From: Bacillota bacterium
GTDB taxonomy: Bacteria; Bacillota; UBA4882; UBA8346
Direction of reading: 5' to 3'
DNA length: 64,000 nt
Assembly (NCBI GenBank): GCA_023429995.1
Contig: JAEZCE010000016.1
Coordinates: forward strand, 75,045 to 139,044
The position numbers were made by a program, and so were the translations under genes. Each line of letters opens with the position of its first letter. Positions within the stretch are counted from its first letter, which is position 1. The notes under the pieces are model-generated. The model was given only the letters and a program-made list of their open reading frames with translations. It did not search any database and was not told where the DNA came from. Shown here one piece after another: positions 53,914 through 62,023 of this stretch.

Positions 53914-54285
53914 CTACTCCTTTATTTTACAATGAACATTACTCTTTTCCATGGACTTTTTTTCTTTTTGATATTCTCCTTTTTTAAACCCGAACTCCGG
54001 CCAGGCATCCGCCGGCAGTTCAAGTCGGATCCATTTCCGGGCCTTGCCGCAAAGTTTTTCGGCTTCTTTCAGGCTGTGGTTTTTGGCGGCGGTGGCCTCA
54101 AGGGAAGTTTTCTTGATGGCCCGGCGTTGTTTCTGGATTTGGTTGACTGCCGCGTAGATCCCGGTCAATTGGTTCAGAAACTCCGGGGTGGCCCCGTACT
54201 TGGAAAATTGTCCGGTGTGGCTTTTTAATCCTTTCAGCATGTTGTGGACACGGCTGTATCTTGCTGTGAAATTTTTTTTAATCAT
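53914..54285 (-). CDS. Hypothetical protein, family shared with 11275-11652
   Basis: A protein of 123 aa from the ATG at 54285, preceded by GGAGGAG; a longer frame upstream lacks a ribosome site. It is helical and Lys-rich. It aligns along its length with the protein at 11275-11652 (shared LTGxYA, IQ, AEK, LPxxxW and FGF positions). It lies directly upstream of the P-loop ATPase gene on the same strand, with only five bases between the stop and the next start. Function unknown; the operon suggests a role with the ATPase. Confidence 0.7.
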   Translation of the reverse strand: MIKKNFTARYSRVHNMLKGLKSHTGQFSKYGATPEFLNQLTGIYAAVNQIQKQRRAIKKTSLEATAAKNHSLKEAEKLCGKARKWIRLELPADAWPEFGFKKGEYQKEKKSMEKSNVHCKIKE

Positions 54286-54674
54286 GGTAACTCCTCCGTT
54301 TTTTGATTTTTTTATCCAATGCCGTTTCGGCAAGGAATCGTTTGTTGTCTAAACGCCTCCCCCAAGGGGGCCCCCACGGCTCAAATCCCGGCAGGGATTG
54401 GGTTTGGTGGCGATGTGGGGCAGAGGGGCTGTTGTACAAAAAAATATATATTTCTTTGGGAGTTTGGATTAGGAAATGAAATTTCTTAAAAAGCCCCCGG
54501 CGTTATCTTTTTGAAAAATACCGGTGTAAACGTAGGTTGTTTTGTTTTGATTGAATATCGGTATTATCTTTATTAATATCATTATAATGATTTTTACCAG
54601 ATTTTTCAATATCATCAGAGAGGATATTTTCGGGGGAAAAGGCTTGAGGGGACTGGGATTGGAGGGGGTAAAAA
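54286..54674. other. Intergenic region with GC-rich hairpin
   Basis: Contains CTCCCCCAAGGGGGCCCCC near 54357 and AT-rich sequence from 54430 on. Divergent promoters for the gene pair at 52484-54285 and for the small gene at 54675 should lie here. The final GGAGGGGG is the ribosome site of the latter. Confidence 0.4.
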
Positions 54675-54866
54675 ATGTTGAAATTTTTTTTAAAATTTAA
54701 GGAAGTGGGGGTGGACTGGGCGTTAGCATTGGCATTATCCGGTTTGAAAATTGCTTTAGAGGAAAAATTGGACAAAAAGATCGATATTGTTGAGTTCTCA
54801 TCCTTAGATCCTTCGCTGGCCGAAAGCATAAAGGATGAGGTGATCATCATTTATGAACAGGGATGA
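54675..54866 (+). CDS. Small protein resembling C-terminal half of MNT nucleotidyltransferase
   Basis: A 63-aa protein with a strong ribosome site (GGAGGGGG, about 7 bases upstream) and its own terminator, so it is likely expressed. The C-terminal part KKIDIVEFSSLDPSLAESI followed by DEVIIIYEQG resembles the end of minimal nucleotidyltransferases (MntA antitoxins: VDLxxLxxxxxxLxxxIxxxGxxIYE). The GSxARG nucleotide-binding motif is missing, so catalysis is unlikely. It could be a decayed antitoxin or a stand-alone small protein. A degenerate echo is at 55640-55708. Confidence 0.6.
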   Translation: MLKFFLKFKEVGVDWALALALSGLKIALEEKLDKKIDIVEFSSLDPSLAESIKDEVIIIYEQG

Positions 54867-54888
54867 ATCTTGAATCATATGAATGAAT

Positions 54889-54913
54889 CCGGTTGAGAGA
54901 ACCGGTTTTTTTT
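54889..54913 (+). terminator. Intrinsic terminator after small gene
   Basis: CCGGTT (54889-54894) and AACCGG (54900-54905) form a tight stem, followed by eight Ts. It ends the transcript of the gene at 54675-54866. Confidence 0.8.
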
Positions 54914-55030
54914 ATGCTTGATTTTGGGGAATTGGGTTGATGGATCAGGAAAAGGAGATTGAGTAGAAAATTTTAAAATGAATGACGGTTTTGAGGGCAT
55001 GGATTGCGGCGGGAAGTTACTTTCATAATT

Positions 55031-55144
55031 CATGACGCCTATAAATGAATGACCCGTATTATGGTCCACGGATTTATCCTGTGGGCCTCCTTATTCGTGA
55101 CGCCAAAAAATGAATGATCAATCTTGTGGCCCACGGATTTCACC
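55031..55144. repeat. Tandem ~65-bp duplication
   Basis: Two copies 65 bp apart: CATGACGCC...AAATGAATGA...CCACGGATTT at 55031 and CGTGACGCC...AAATGAATGA...CCACGGATTT at 55096. On the minus strand both would read HSF(F/I)GV(T/M)N. No ribosome site; probably repeat DNA rather than a gene. Confidence 0.6.
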
Positions 55145-55150
55145 GGCTGA

Positions 55151-55178
55151 GGTCCTTTTGGAGCGGCCCAAAAGGACC
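55151..55178. repeat. Perfect 11-bp hairpin in repeat DNA
   Basis: GGTCCTTTTGG (55151-55161) pairs with CCAAAAGGACC (55168-55178). No T-run follows. It is embedded in GC-rich sequence (55140-55400) unlike the AT-rich flanks, with overlapping open frames typical of dispersed repeats. From about 55440 to 55870 I see no gene except the fragment below. Confidence 0.5.
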
Positions 55179-55639
55179 CTACGCTCGCAAACGAGCGGCA
55201 AGGCCGCCGGGACCTACGGCTTCCGGACCTCCCTTTATTCATCCAGGGTTTCTAGAGGGTCTTCGCCGTCCTGGCCTTTCGACTGGCAATTATATGAGGC
55301 TTTCGAAGGCGACCGCCGTTTTACATCCTTGTAAAGAGGCGGCGCTTTTCGACGTCCGTGCCTCAAATGGCGGGGGGATTGATTGGGTCTAAAACCATTA
55401 AGAACGGATGAGGGGGATGAGAGCGCAAAAATGAAAGGCAAGGGGGTTGGTTTTTGGGGTGGAGATTAGAGCCTGTTTGTTCTGTAAGGAAATTTGCTAA
55501 GGTTTTGCGGGTTTTTGAAATGAATGGCGGCTTTAACGGCTATGGGCGAGGGATTACAGTAGGGTATAGATCCGGTGGGTTATTTAAAATGATTGTTTTT
55601 TTTCATGACTCAGATTACCTAATGTCCGAAGTTGGGCGG

Positions 55640-55708
55640 AGAAAATTGGAGCCGGAGAGGGTAAAAGTTAGTTTGAAATTCCGGGAGATTGGGGTTGATT
55701 TGTTTTGA
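55640..55708 (+). pseudogene. Degenerate echo of the 54675 small gene start
   Basis: GAGAGGGTAAAA followed by VKVSLKFREIGVDLF and a stop resembles the start of the gene at 54675 (GGAGGGGGTAAAA, LKFFLKFKEVGVDW). The ATG and everything after GVD are lost. This is a decayed partial copy. Confidence 0.4.
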
Positions 55709-55871
55709 AAATTTATTGTTCACAGTTCTTGGAGGGTTTTGTTGGAGAAATGTTATTTCTTGAAATAGAAGACGCTAAAATAAATTGTGAAATTTTTATG
55801 TCTATTTGGAGGTGGAAAGAGTAAGAGAGGGAATTTATATAAAGAAGTAAGTATTTTTTCGAACCCTCTTT

Positions 55872-56216
55872 GACTGAAAATTTATCACATTAATTGACGA
55901 TGCTTGATACTATTGCGTTTCTAATCTCCTAATATTAGTAAAATTATGTTGTGTAAAGTCGCTAATTTCATCCAGCGGAAATAGTCATTCCAATGGATGA
56001 ATTGTAGATGAATTTTGATAGATTTATTCGTAAATGCTTTATTGGTAATGGATTTTACGGTATGTCAAATAAAGTGATTCGAAAATCGAATTTGGTCACT
56101 TAATTGTGGTCAGTTTGATCTTTATTAACAGTTAATGGGAATAATACCCTTGATTTGTCAATATACGTGTCAAAGAATTTGCGAAAAAGCCGGTCAAAGA
56201 GTATGCGAAGTAATAT
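55872..56216 (+). repeat. Long direct repeat, copy 1 (upstream of hamA)
   Basis: About 345 bp closely repeated at 60914-61260. Shared blocks include TTATCACATTAATTGAC, TGATAGATTTATTCGTAAA, TACGGTATGTCAAATAAAGT, GATTCGAAAATC and AAAAAGCCGGTCAAAGAG. A conserved hairpin lies at about 56070-56101 (AAGTGATTCGA...TCGAATTTGGTCACTT). It ends about 27 bp before the hamA start, so it includes the promoter and leader of the Hachiman genes. Confidence 0.85.
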
Positions 56217-56242
56217 TACTTTTCATAACATTGGAGGACTTC

Positions 56243-57118
56243 ATGAAGATTCTTTCTAAACGGATAAGAAATTTAATATTTAAATTTTCTCTTGATTGTT
56301 CAAAAGATAAATGGAATAAATATCCATTCACTCTCAATTATGAAGATGGAATCTATAGACAATCGGAGCTTGTAAAGATTATTAGAGAATCAGTTATTCA
56401 TTTTGCTTTAACTAAAAAGGAAATAAAGGATTATACAGAATCCGGGGACTTTGGAGAAATGAGCAGAATTGCTTGGAGTAGAATATCAGATGCGAAGAAA
56501 GATAAAAAGGGTGATTATGGCGAGTTATTACTTTTTATTATTTTATCTGTATTTTTCCCAACAGATAAACTTGTAACAAAGGTTCGATTAAGAACATCTA
56601 ATAAAGATCAAATAAAAGGTTTTGATTGTGCTCACTTTACAGTCGATGATGGAGAAGTTTCGCTTTGGCTTGGTGAAGCTAAGTTTCATAATAATTTTCA
56701 TAATAATTTTCATAATGCAGTAAATAGTGCAATAAGCTCTATAAATGAACACTGTCAAATAAAATATCTTAAAGATGAGATTAGTATATTAGCCCCCAAT
56801 ATTGAATTGAACGGTTCATGCAAAGAATATGACTTAATTAATAATATTTTAAATGGAGGGCTTTCTATAGACAAAATTAAATTTAAAGTACCTGTACTTT
56901 TAACTTATGACTGCTTGGTTCTTGACAAGTATAATGATATTGAAGATTTAGATTTCATTAATGATATGAAAAGGGATTTTGTGGAAAAATTTAAAAACCT
57001 CGAAAATAAACAAATTAACTTAAAGCCGAATCTTGAAGTGTTGTTCATAATTATTCCATTCCAATCAATATCTAAAATCAAAGAGGAACTTATGTTTGTA
57101 GAGGAGGCTTCTAAATAG
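56243..57118 (+). CDS. hamA: Hachiman HamA nuclease (DUF1837)
   Basis: Anti-phage effector nuclease of the Hachiman system (291 aa). A PD-(D/E)xK nuclease core is visible: Glu94 in GDYGELLL, Asp128 in GFDCAH, and Glu145-x-Lys147 in LGEAKFHNN; this arrangement is the hallmark of DUF1837. A short HNNFHNNFHN repeat follows the active site. ATG 56243 has GGAGG about five bases upstream; the open frame extends 36 codons further without a ribosome site. Its stop overlaps the hamB GTG by one base. Very AT-rich, in a defence-type island. Confidence 0.9.
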   Translation: MKILSKRIRNLIFKFSLDCSKDKWNKYPFTLNYEDGIYRQSELVKIIRESVIHFALTKKEIKDYTESGDFGEMSRIAWSRISDAKKDKKGDYGELLLFIILSVFFPTDKLVTKVRLRTSNKDQIKGFDCAHFTVDDGEVSLWLGEAKFHNNFHNNFHNAVNSAISSINEHCQIKYLKDEISILAPNIELNGSCKEYDLINNILNGGLSIDKIKFKVPVLLTYDCLVLDKYNDIEDLDFINDMKRDFVEKFKNLENKQINLKPNLEVLFIIIPFQSISKIKEELMFVEEASK

Positions 57119-59340
57119 TGTTTGAGGAAAAAGAGATTAATATTAAAGAAGTAAAGATGCTATTAAAAAAGCTTATCAAATTTAAAACATTGACATTTTT
57201 GGAGTATAAAACTCTTTTAGAAAAATCATATCACATTTTGTCTAGTGAAAATGACATTACATACAATATAGGGTTATCTGCTATTTGTCATGTTGCTGAT
57301 AGTAAACCTATTGATATTTTTATTAGGCAATTACTTTATGATTGTATAGTTGCATCAAGAGTGTTCATATATAGAGATATGTATGAGAAAATTGAACCTC
57401 AATCGACTGAAATAATTGAAGAGAGCATCTTTGATCTAGTTGGGAAGTCTTATTATACATTAGATACTGGGACAGTCTTAACAAAAGACCAAAAGAGATT
57501 ATTTGATGACTTCCAACAATATAAAAGGCTTATTGTTAGTGCACCTACATCATTTGGCAAGTCTAGAATTATACCGGAAATAATTATACATAACTCTTAT
57601 AAAAACATTGCAATTATACTCCCTACAATAGCATTATTGAGTGAAACTTATCAGTCTTTTAAAAAAAATGAATTGCTTGCTGACTATAATCTAATAAACT
57701 CATTGACTCAACAGGCAGCTGATACTAACAATATTTTAATATTTACTCCTGAAAAGATGGATTTGTTCCTTGACCAAAATTCAACTTTTCAAATTGATTT
57801 TTTTGCTATGGATGAAATTTATAAAATTCAGGATGATATCGAAAGAAAATATATATTTACACATTGTTTATATCGATTATCCAAAACGAATTGCGATTTT
57901 TACTTGATTGGTCCTTACTTTGAAGATTTTAGTCCTAAATTTAGGGAAAAAACGAACTCAATATTTAAGAAATTTAATTCTGAGATAGTACAAAAGGATA
58001 CTTTTGATTTAAGTTCAATAAAAAACCACGAGAGATATCAAATTTCAAACGTAGAATTAACAAAAATGAAAAGTAAAGATATAAACTTATTGAAATTGGT
58101 AGAATCAATTGAAGGGCAGTCATTAGTTTATGTTGGAAACAAACAAAGTGTAGAAACTAGGGCAAAATATATTGCAGAAAAAAGAAATAAGAATATTAAA
58201 AATGATTTAATCGATTATATACAAGAAAATATAGATAAAAACTGGTCTTTAGTAAATTGTCTTAAAAACGGAGTAGCTTATCATCACTCTGGAGTACCTA
58301 AATATATTCAGACTGAAATAGTTGATTTATTTAATGAAGCAACACCAAATGGAATTGATATTTTAGTTTGTAGTCCAACATTGACTGAGGGTGTAAATAC
58401 TTCTGCTAAGAATGTTATTATTTATGATGATGATAAAGGAGGTCCAAAGTTAAGTGGATTTGATGTCAAAAATATAAAAGGGAGAGCTGGTCGGTTTTCA
58501 GTACATTTTGTTGGAAATGTAATTACCTTTGAAAAGCTTGAAGAGAGTGAAAAGGGAATAATTGAATTTAGTTATTTTGATAATGAGAATTTAGAATCCG
58601 AGGAAGCTATTCAAATATCTAAGAATGAGCTTACTGGAAATAATCTAGAGTTAAGAGATTCAATTGAGCAATGGCTTAAAGAAGAAAAGATTCCTTTGGC
58701 ATTGATTAAAATGAATAAGTTTATTGAAATAGAAAAACAAGTAAATTTATTAAAGGAGCTCAGAAAAAACACTCTGACTCTGAAAGAACTTGCCTTTGCG
58801 GGTAATATTCCCGAAAAAAGTCAGTTAGATAAGATAATAGAATTATGTTTTAATTTTTTGTTTAATGAAAAAGATTTCACGGATAAAAACTTCAGTCTTG
58901 AAAACCTGCGAAGATGTATTAAATATTATATATATCGAAATCCGAGTTTAAAGGAACTTATTGCTACTCAAAATGGACAAAAAATAGATACAAAAATTAG
59001 AAATGCTTTTAAGTTAATTACAAAATATTTTGAGTTTTCATTACCTAAATACATAACCGCTTTCGAAAATATATATAATTTTGTTTACCAACAAAAATTT
59101 CAGGTTATTAATAAAATTAATCTCAAGTATCTTATCACAAAACTCGAGTTTGGCTTTGTAACTAATCATGAAATAGCACTAAAAGAGGCAGGGGTACCAG
59201 TCAATATAATTAATAAAATATCTAATAAGTTTAAAGATTGTAATGATTTAGATCAGATAAGAACTAGGTTTAGGGCAAGACCCTATTTAATAAATGACCT
59301 AACATTGTTTGAGAAAAAGATATTTAAAAAATATGTGTAA
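57118..59340 (+). CDS. hamB: Hachiman HamB helicase
   Basis: Superfamily 2 helicase (740 aa) that scans DNA and controls HamA. Walker A SAPTSFGKSRII (GKS at 147-149), DExx box MDEIYKIQ (Asp232, Glu233), motif V-like CSPTLTEGVN and motif VI KGRAGRF (455-460). The ~140-residue N-terminal region and ~250-residue helical C-terminal region are family-typical. It starts at GTG 57118, overlapping the hamA stop, with GAGGAGG ten bases before. HamAB together abolish phage by destroying DNA in compromised cells, according to published work on this system. Confidence 0.9.
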   Translation: MFEEKEINIKEVKMLLKKLIKFKTLTFLEYKTLLEKSYHILSSENDITYNIGLSAICHVADSKPIDIFIRQLLYDCIVASRVFIYRDMYEKIEPQSTEIIEESIFDLVGKSYYTLDTGTVLTKDQKRLFDDFQQYKRLIVSAPTSFGKSRIIPEIIIHNSYKNIAIILPTIALLSETYQSFKKNELLADYNLINSLTQQAADTNNILIFTPEKMDLFLDQNSTFQIDFFAMDEIYKIQDDIERKYIFTHCLYRLSKTNCDFYLIGPYFEDFSPKFREKTNSIFKKFNSEIVQKDTFDLSSIKNHERYQISNVELTKMKSKDINLLKLVESIEGQSLVYVGNKQSVETRAKYIAEKRNKNIKNDLIDYIQENIDKNWSLVNCLKNGVAYHHSGVPKYIQTEIVDLFNEATPNGIDILVCSPTLTEGVNTSAKNVIIYDDDKGGPKLSGFDVKNIKGRAGRFSVHFVGNVITFEKLEESEKGIIEFSYFDNENLESEEAIQISKNELTGNNLELRDSIEQWLKEEKIPLALIKMNKFIEIEKQVNLLKELRKNTLTLKELAFAGNIPEKSQLDKIIELCFNFLFNEKDFTDKNFSLENLRRCIKYYIYRNPSLKELIATQNGQKIDTKIRNAFKLITKYFEFSLPKYITAFENIYNFVYQQKFQVINKINLKYLITKLEFGFVTNHEIALKEAGVPVNIINKISNKFKDCNDLDQIRTRFRARPYLINDLTLFEKKIFKKYV

Positions 59341-59411
59341 AAAATAGATACATTGGTCAGTCAGGAAAATATTATCTAATTTGATGATTAATTTATATTG
59401 GAGTGATGATA

Positions 59412-60866
59412 ATGAGTGAAGATACAAAAATTGTAATAATACCACCAGATTATTCTCCTGCGAAGATTGAAACATCGATTTTTAACTTAAATCAACCATT
59501 GGCAGAGTTATTAATCCAAATTGGATTGCCAACAGAAGATGTACTTACACCAATTGATGAAAGGCGTAAGGTAATCCATGGCCTTGAGAGTACTTTAGAA
59601 ATTTTACCTTATGACGAAAAGCAAAAGGCTGTCTATTTATCAAAATTTACAATTTCCATAGTAGTAGGATTATTTGATGGAGCTTTGGCGTTTTTGTGGG
59701 ATGAAACAATTAAAGCCTTAAGAAGGCTAGTTATATCATTCGATTTGGAATATTTTTTTAGTGTAGCAGAGACGTTATCTTCAAGATATAAAAATCTTAA
59801 TGTTGAAGACGATTTAGAAGCAATATCTGAACATGATTTAATAGAAATTTGTAGGAGAATCGGTTTAGTAACAGACATCAATTTTAAAAGATTAGAACAT
59901 GTTAATTATTTGAGAAATCACGCAAGTTCAGCTCACCCTAATGAAAATGACATTAGTGGTATTGAAATGCTTTCTATTTTAGAACATTGCCTAAAATATG
60001 CTATAATCGCTCGACCTGATCATTCAATTATACAATTAAAACTTTTACTAGATAATATTAAGAAAAATTCAATACCTGATGAAGATTTTGAACATATTGG
60101 AAAAGACTTTGCTAGACAACCACAGGAAAGGATTAATGATTTTTTATTTACAATTTTTGGTCTATATTGTGATCCTCGTCAAGAGCAAGACATTAAGAAC
60201 AATATTGAAAAATTAATACCATACATCTGGGCCTGTAACACCGAAGATACCAAATTTATTATAGGATCAAAGTATGGTCTTTATAGAAAAAATGGAGATC
60301 TGCCACGGAAAAATGCTACTCAAAAATTTTTAGAAATAGTAAATGGATTAAAATATAAAGATGAAGATAGCTTAGCAGCAGAATTAATTGAGAAATTACA
60401 AAATTTAAGGTCTGTTCATTTTAGTTTTTATAATTTTTATAATGAGTACTCACATGCTAAATCTATAAAGGATTCTATTCCTCCAACGGGAATACCAGAA
60501 TCCGCTAGAAAATTATTTGTGAAAATAATTTGTATTTGTTATATTGGAAATGGGAAAGGTTACCGTGAAGGTGTAGATGAAAGCGCTCTCATATATTATG
60601 ATGAATTTATTAAAAAATTCACAGTTAAAGAAGTAATTGAGTTTCTGTATCTTTTGCAGGATGATGATGAATTTGTATATGATTTTGATATGAATAAAGC
60701 AGACCGTAGAGTGAGAAAACTTTCAGAATACTTTAAAACAAAAACTTCAGATGTTCATATAAATAAAGTATTGGATTTATTAATATCCTTTCCAGATAGA
60801 ACAATAAACAAGATATCGAGTGATAAAAGGTATAAAGATACAATCAAATTTGTAAAAAGACCGTAA
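59412..60866 (+). CDS. Putative HEPN-like protein linked to Hachiman
   Basis: A 484-aa protein of unrecognised family. Residues 168-175 read RNHASSAH, an R-N-x5-H arrangement (Arg-x6-His) that fits the HEPN ribonuclease motif, within a helical region (RLEHVNYLRNHASSAHPN). The C-terminal ~250 residues are helical with no named motif. ATG 59412 has GGAG nine bases upstream; ATG 59406 is possible. It follows hamB by 71 bp on the same strand inside the direct-repeat bracket, so it travels with hamAB. It may be a third effector or an independent abortive-infection protein. Confidence 0.6.
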   Translation: MSEDTKIVIIPPDYSPAKIETSIFNLNQPLAELLIQIGLPTEDVLTPIDERRKVIHGLESTLEILPYDEKQKAVYLSKFTISIVVGLFDGALAFLWDETIKALRRLVISFDLEYFFSVAETLSSRYKNLNVEDDLEAISEHDLIEICRRIGLVTDINFKRLEHVNYLRNHASSAHPNENDISGIEMLSILEHCLKYAIIARPDHSIIQLKLLLDNIKKNSIPDEDFEHIGKDFARQPQERINDFLFTIFGLYCDPRQEQDIKNNIEKLIPYIWACNTEDTKFIIGSKYGLYRKNGDLPRKNATQKFLEIVNGLKYKDEDSLAAELIEKLQNLRSVHFSFYNFYNEYSHAKSIKDSIPPTGIPESARKLFVKIICICYIGNGKGYREGVDESALIYYDEFIKKFTVKEVIEFLYLLQDDDEFVYDFDMNKADRRVRKLSEYFKTKTSDVHINKVLDLLISFPDRTINKISSDKRYKDTIKFVKRP

Positions 60867-60913
60867 ATAGAATTTTTTTACCCTGACTAACTGTTTTTTT
60901 TGCATATTTTTTT

Positions 60914-61260
60914 TGGCTGGAAACTTATCACATTAATTGACAATGCTTGATACTATTACGTTTCTAATCTCCTGAAAATTGTTATGTAAAACAGTTAATT
61001 TCTAAAATATAACAGATTTTAATGAATCACGAAAAAAGTCATTCCAATTCATGGATAAATTTTGATAGATTTATTCGTAAAAGCTTTATTGGTATAGGAT
61101 TTACGGTATGTCAAATAAAGTGATTCGAAAATCAAATTTGGTCACATAATTGTGATCAGTTTGACTTTTACTAACAGTTAATGGAAATGATATCCTTGAA
61201 TTGTCAATATTCGCGTCAAATAATTTGAGAAAAAGCCGGTCAAAGAGCGTGAGAAGTAAC
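60914..61260 (+). repeat. Long direct repeat, copy 2 (upstream of 61309 gene)
   Basis: Second copy of the 55872-56216 sequence, in the same orientation, about 5.04 kb away. Small indels and substitutions scatter along it; the hairpin core GATTCGAAAATC is kept but its right arm has one change. It ends 48 bp before the GTG of the one-TM protein gene, the same arrangement as copy 1 and hamA. The two copies could recombine and delete the three-gene cassette. Confidence 0.85.
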
Positions 61261-61308
61261 AGTATAACTTTAAAAACATAAATACATTGCTCAAAGGAAT
61301 GAGTATAA

Positions 61309-61776
61309 GTGAACCAAATTTATAAAGAATTAATTTCTTTAGTCCCTTCCATGGTTATTGCTATAATAACTGCCTATGTGACTGTAAGATTATCTTTAAA
61401 ACAATTCTATTCACAAAAATGGTGGGAAAAGAAAGCAGAAGCGTATACCAATGTAATTGAAAGCCTTGCTATTATGCAACATTATATGGGATTATGGTTT
61501 GATGAATTAATAACTTATAAGAGATCTGATGAAGAAGTAAATCGAAGATTTGCCGCTGATTATCAAAAACACTGCGACTATATTATAAAAATTTCCACTC
61601 AAGGCGCATTTATTATTTCAAATGAAGTAGCAAATGAACTTGAAATGCTAATAAAAGAATTAAATAAAGATGAACAAGATTTAATAGCCGATTATGATAA
61701 TACATTTTCAGCAATAAAAAAATCAATAGAAAAAATAAGAAGTCTTGCTAAAAAAGATTTAAAGGTATCTCAATAG
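61309..61776 (+). CDS. One-TM protein with cytoplasmic helical domain
   Basis: A 155-aa protein from GTG 61309 (AAAGGAATGAG upstream). One N-terminal membrane helix (residues ~10-32), then LKQFYSQKWWEKKAEAYTN and a helical cytoplasmic part. This WWEKK-type start is common in small uncharacterised membrane proteins of bacterial accessory regions. No enzyme motif. Its leader is the copy-2 repeat, shared with hamA, so it may answer to the same signal. Function unknown; a membrane effector is conceivable. Confidence 0.7.
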   Translation: MNQIYKELISLVPSMVIAIITAYVTVRLSLKQFYSQKWWEKKAEAYTNVIESLAIMQHYMGLWFDELITYKRSDEEVNRRFAADYQKHCDYIIKISTQGAFIISNEVANELEMLIKELNKDEQDLIADYDNTFSAIKKSIEKIRSLAKKDLKVSQ

Positions 61777-61805
61777 AATGTGAGAGCCGGGGGGCTGCTG
61801 AAAAT

Positions 61806-61922
61806 GTGAATGCAAGTTTTTTAAACTTGGATATTAATTTATGTAGTGGAGCTGTTGGAGCAAGTATACTTTTATTTCTGCAATTATATCTACAATATAG
61901 AAAAGAAAAGAGAAACCCATGA
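61806..61922 (+). CDS. Possible small membrane peptide
   Basis: A 38-aa frame from GTG 61806 with one hydrophobic segment (CSGAVGASILLFLQLYLQY) and a basic tail RKEKRNP. GGGGGG lies about 13 bases upstream, further than ideal. It follows the one-TM protein by 29 bp. Small hydrophobic peptides occur as toxins or membrane partners, but this could be chance or the start of a lost longer gene. Confidence 0.3.
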   Translation: MNASFLNLDINLCSGAVGASILLFLQLYLQYRKEKRNP

Positions 61923-62023
61923 TATTATTTGCTTTTTATTGATATGACACCCAAAACATCCTCTCAGAGATTGGGTATCCTTAATTTTTAAAAATATTTT
62001 TATTTAGAAGAGGAATGACTGTA

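Noticed and set aside
55110..55392. Overlapping open frames in the GC-rich block
   Set aside because: Two plus-strand frames and one minus-strand frame overlap, all without ribosome sites; repeat DNA is the better reading.
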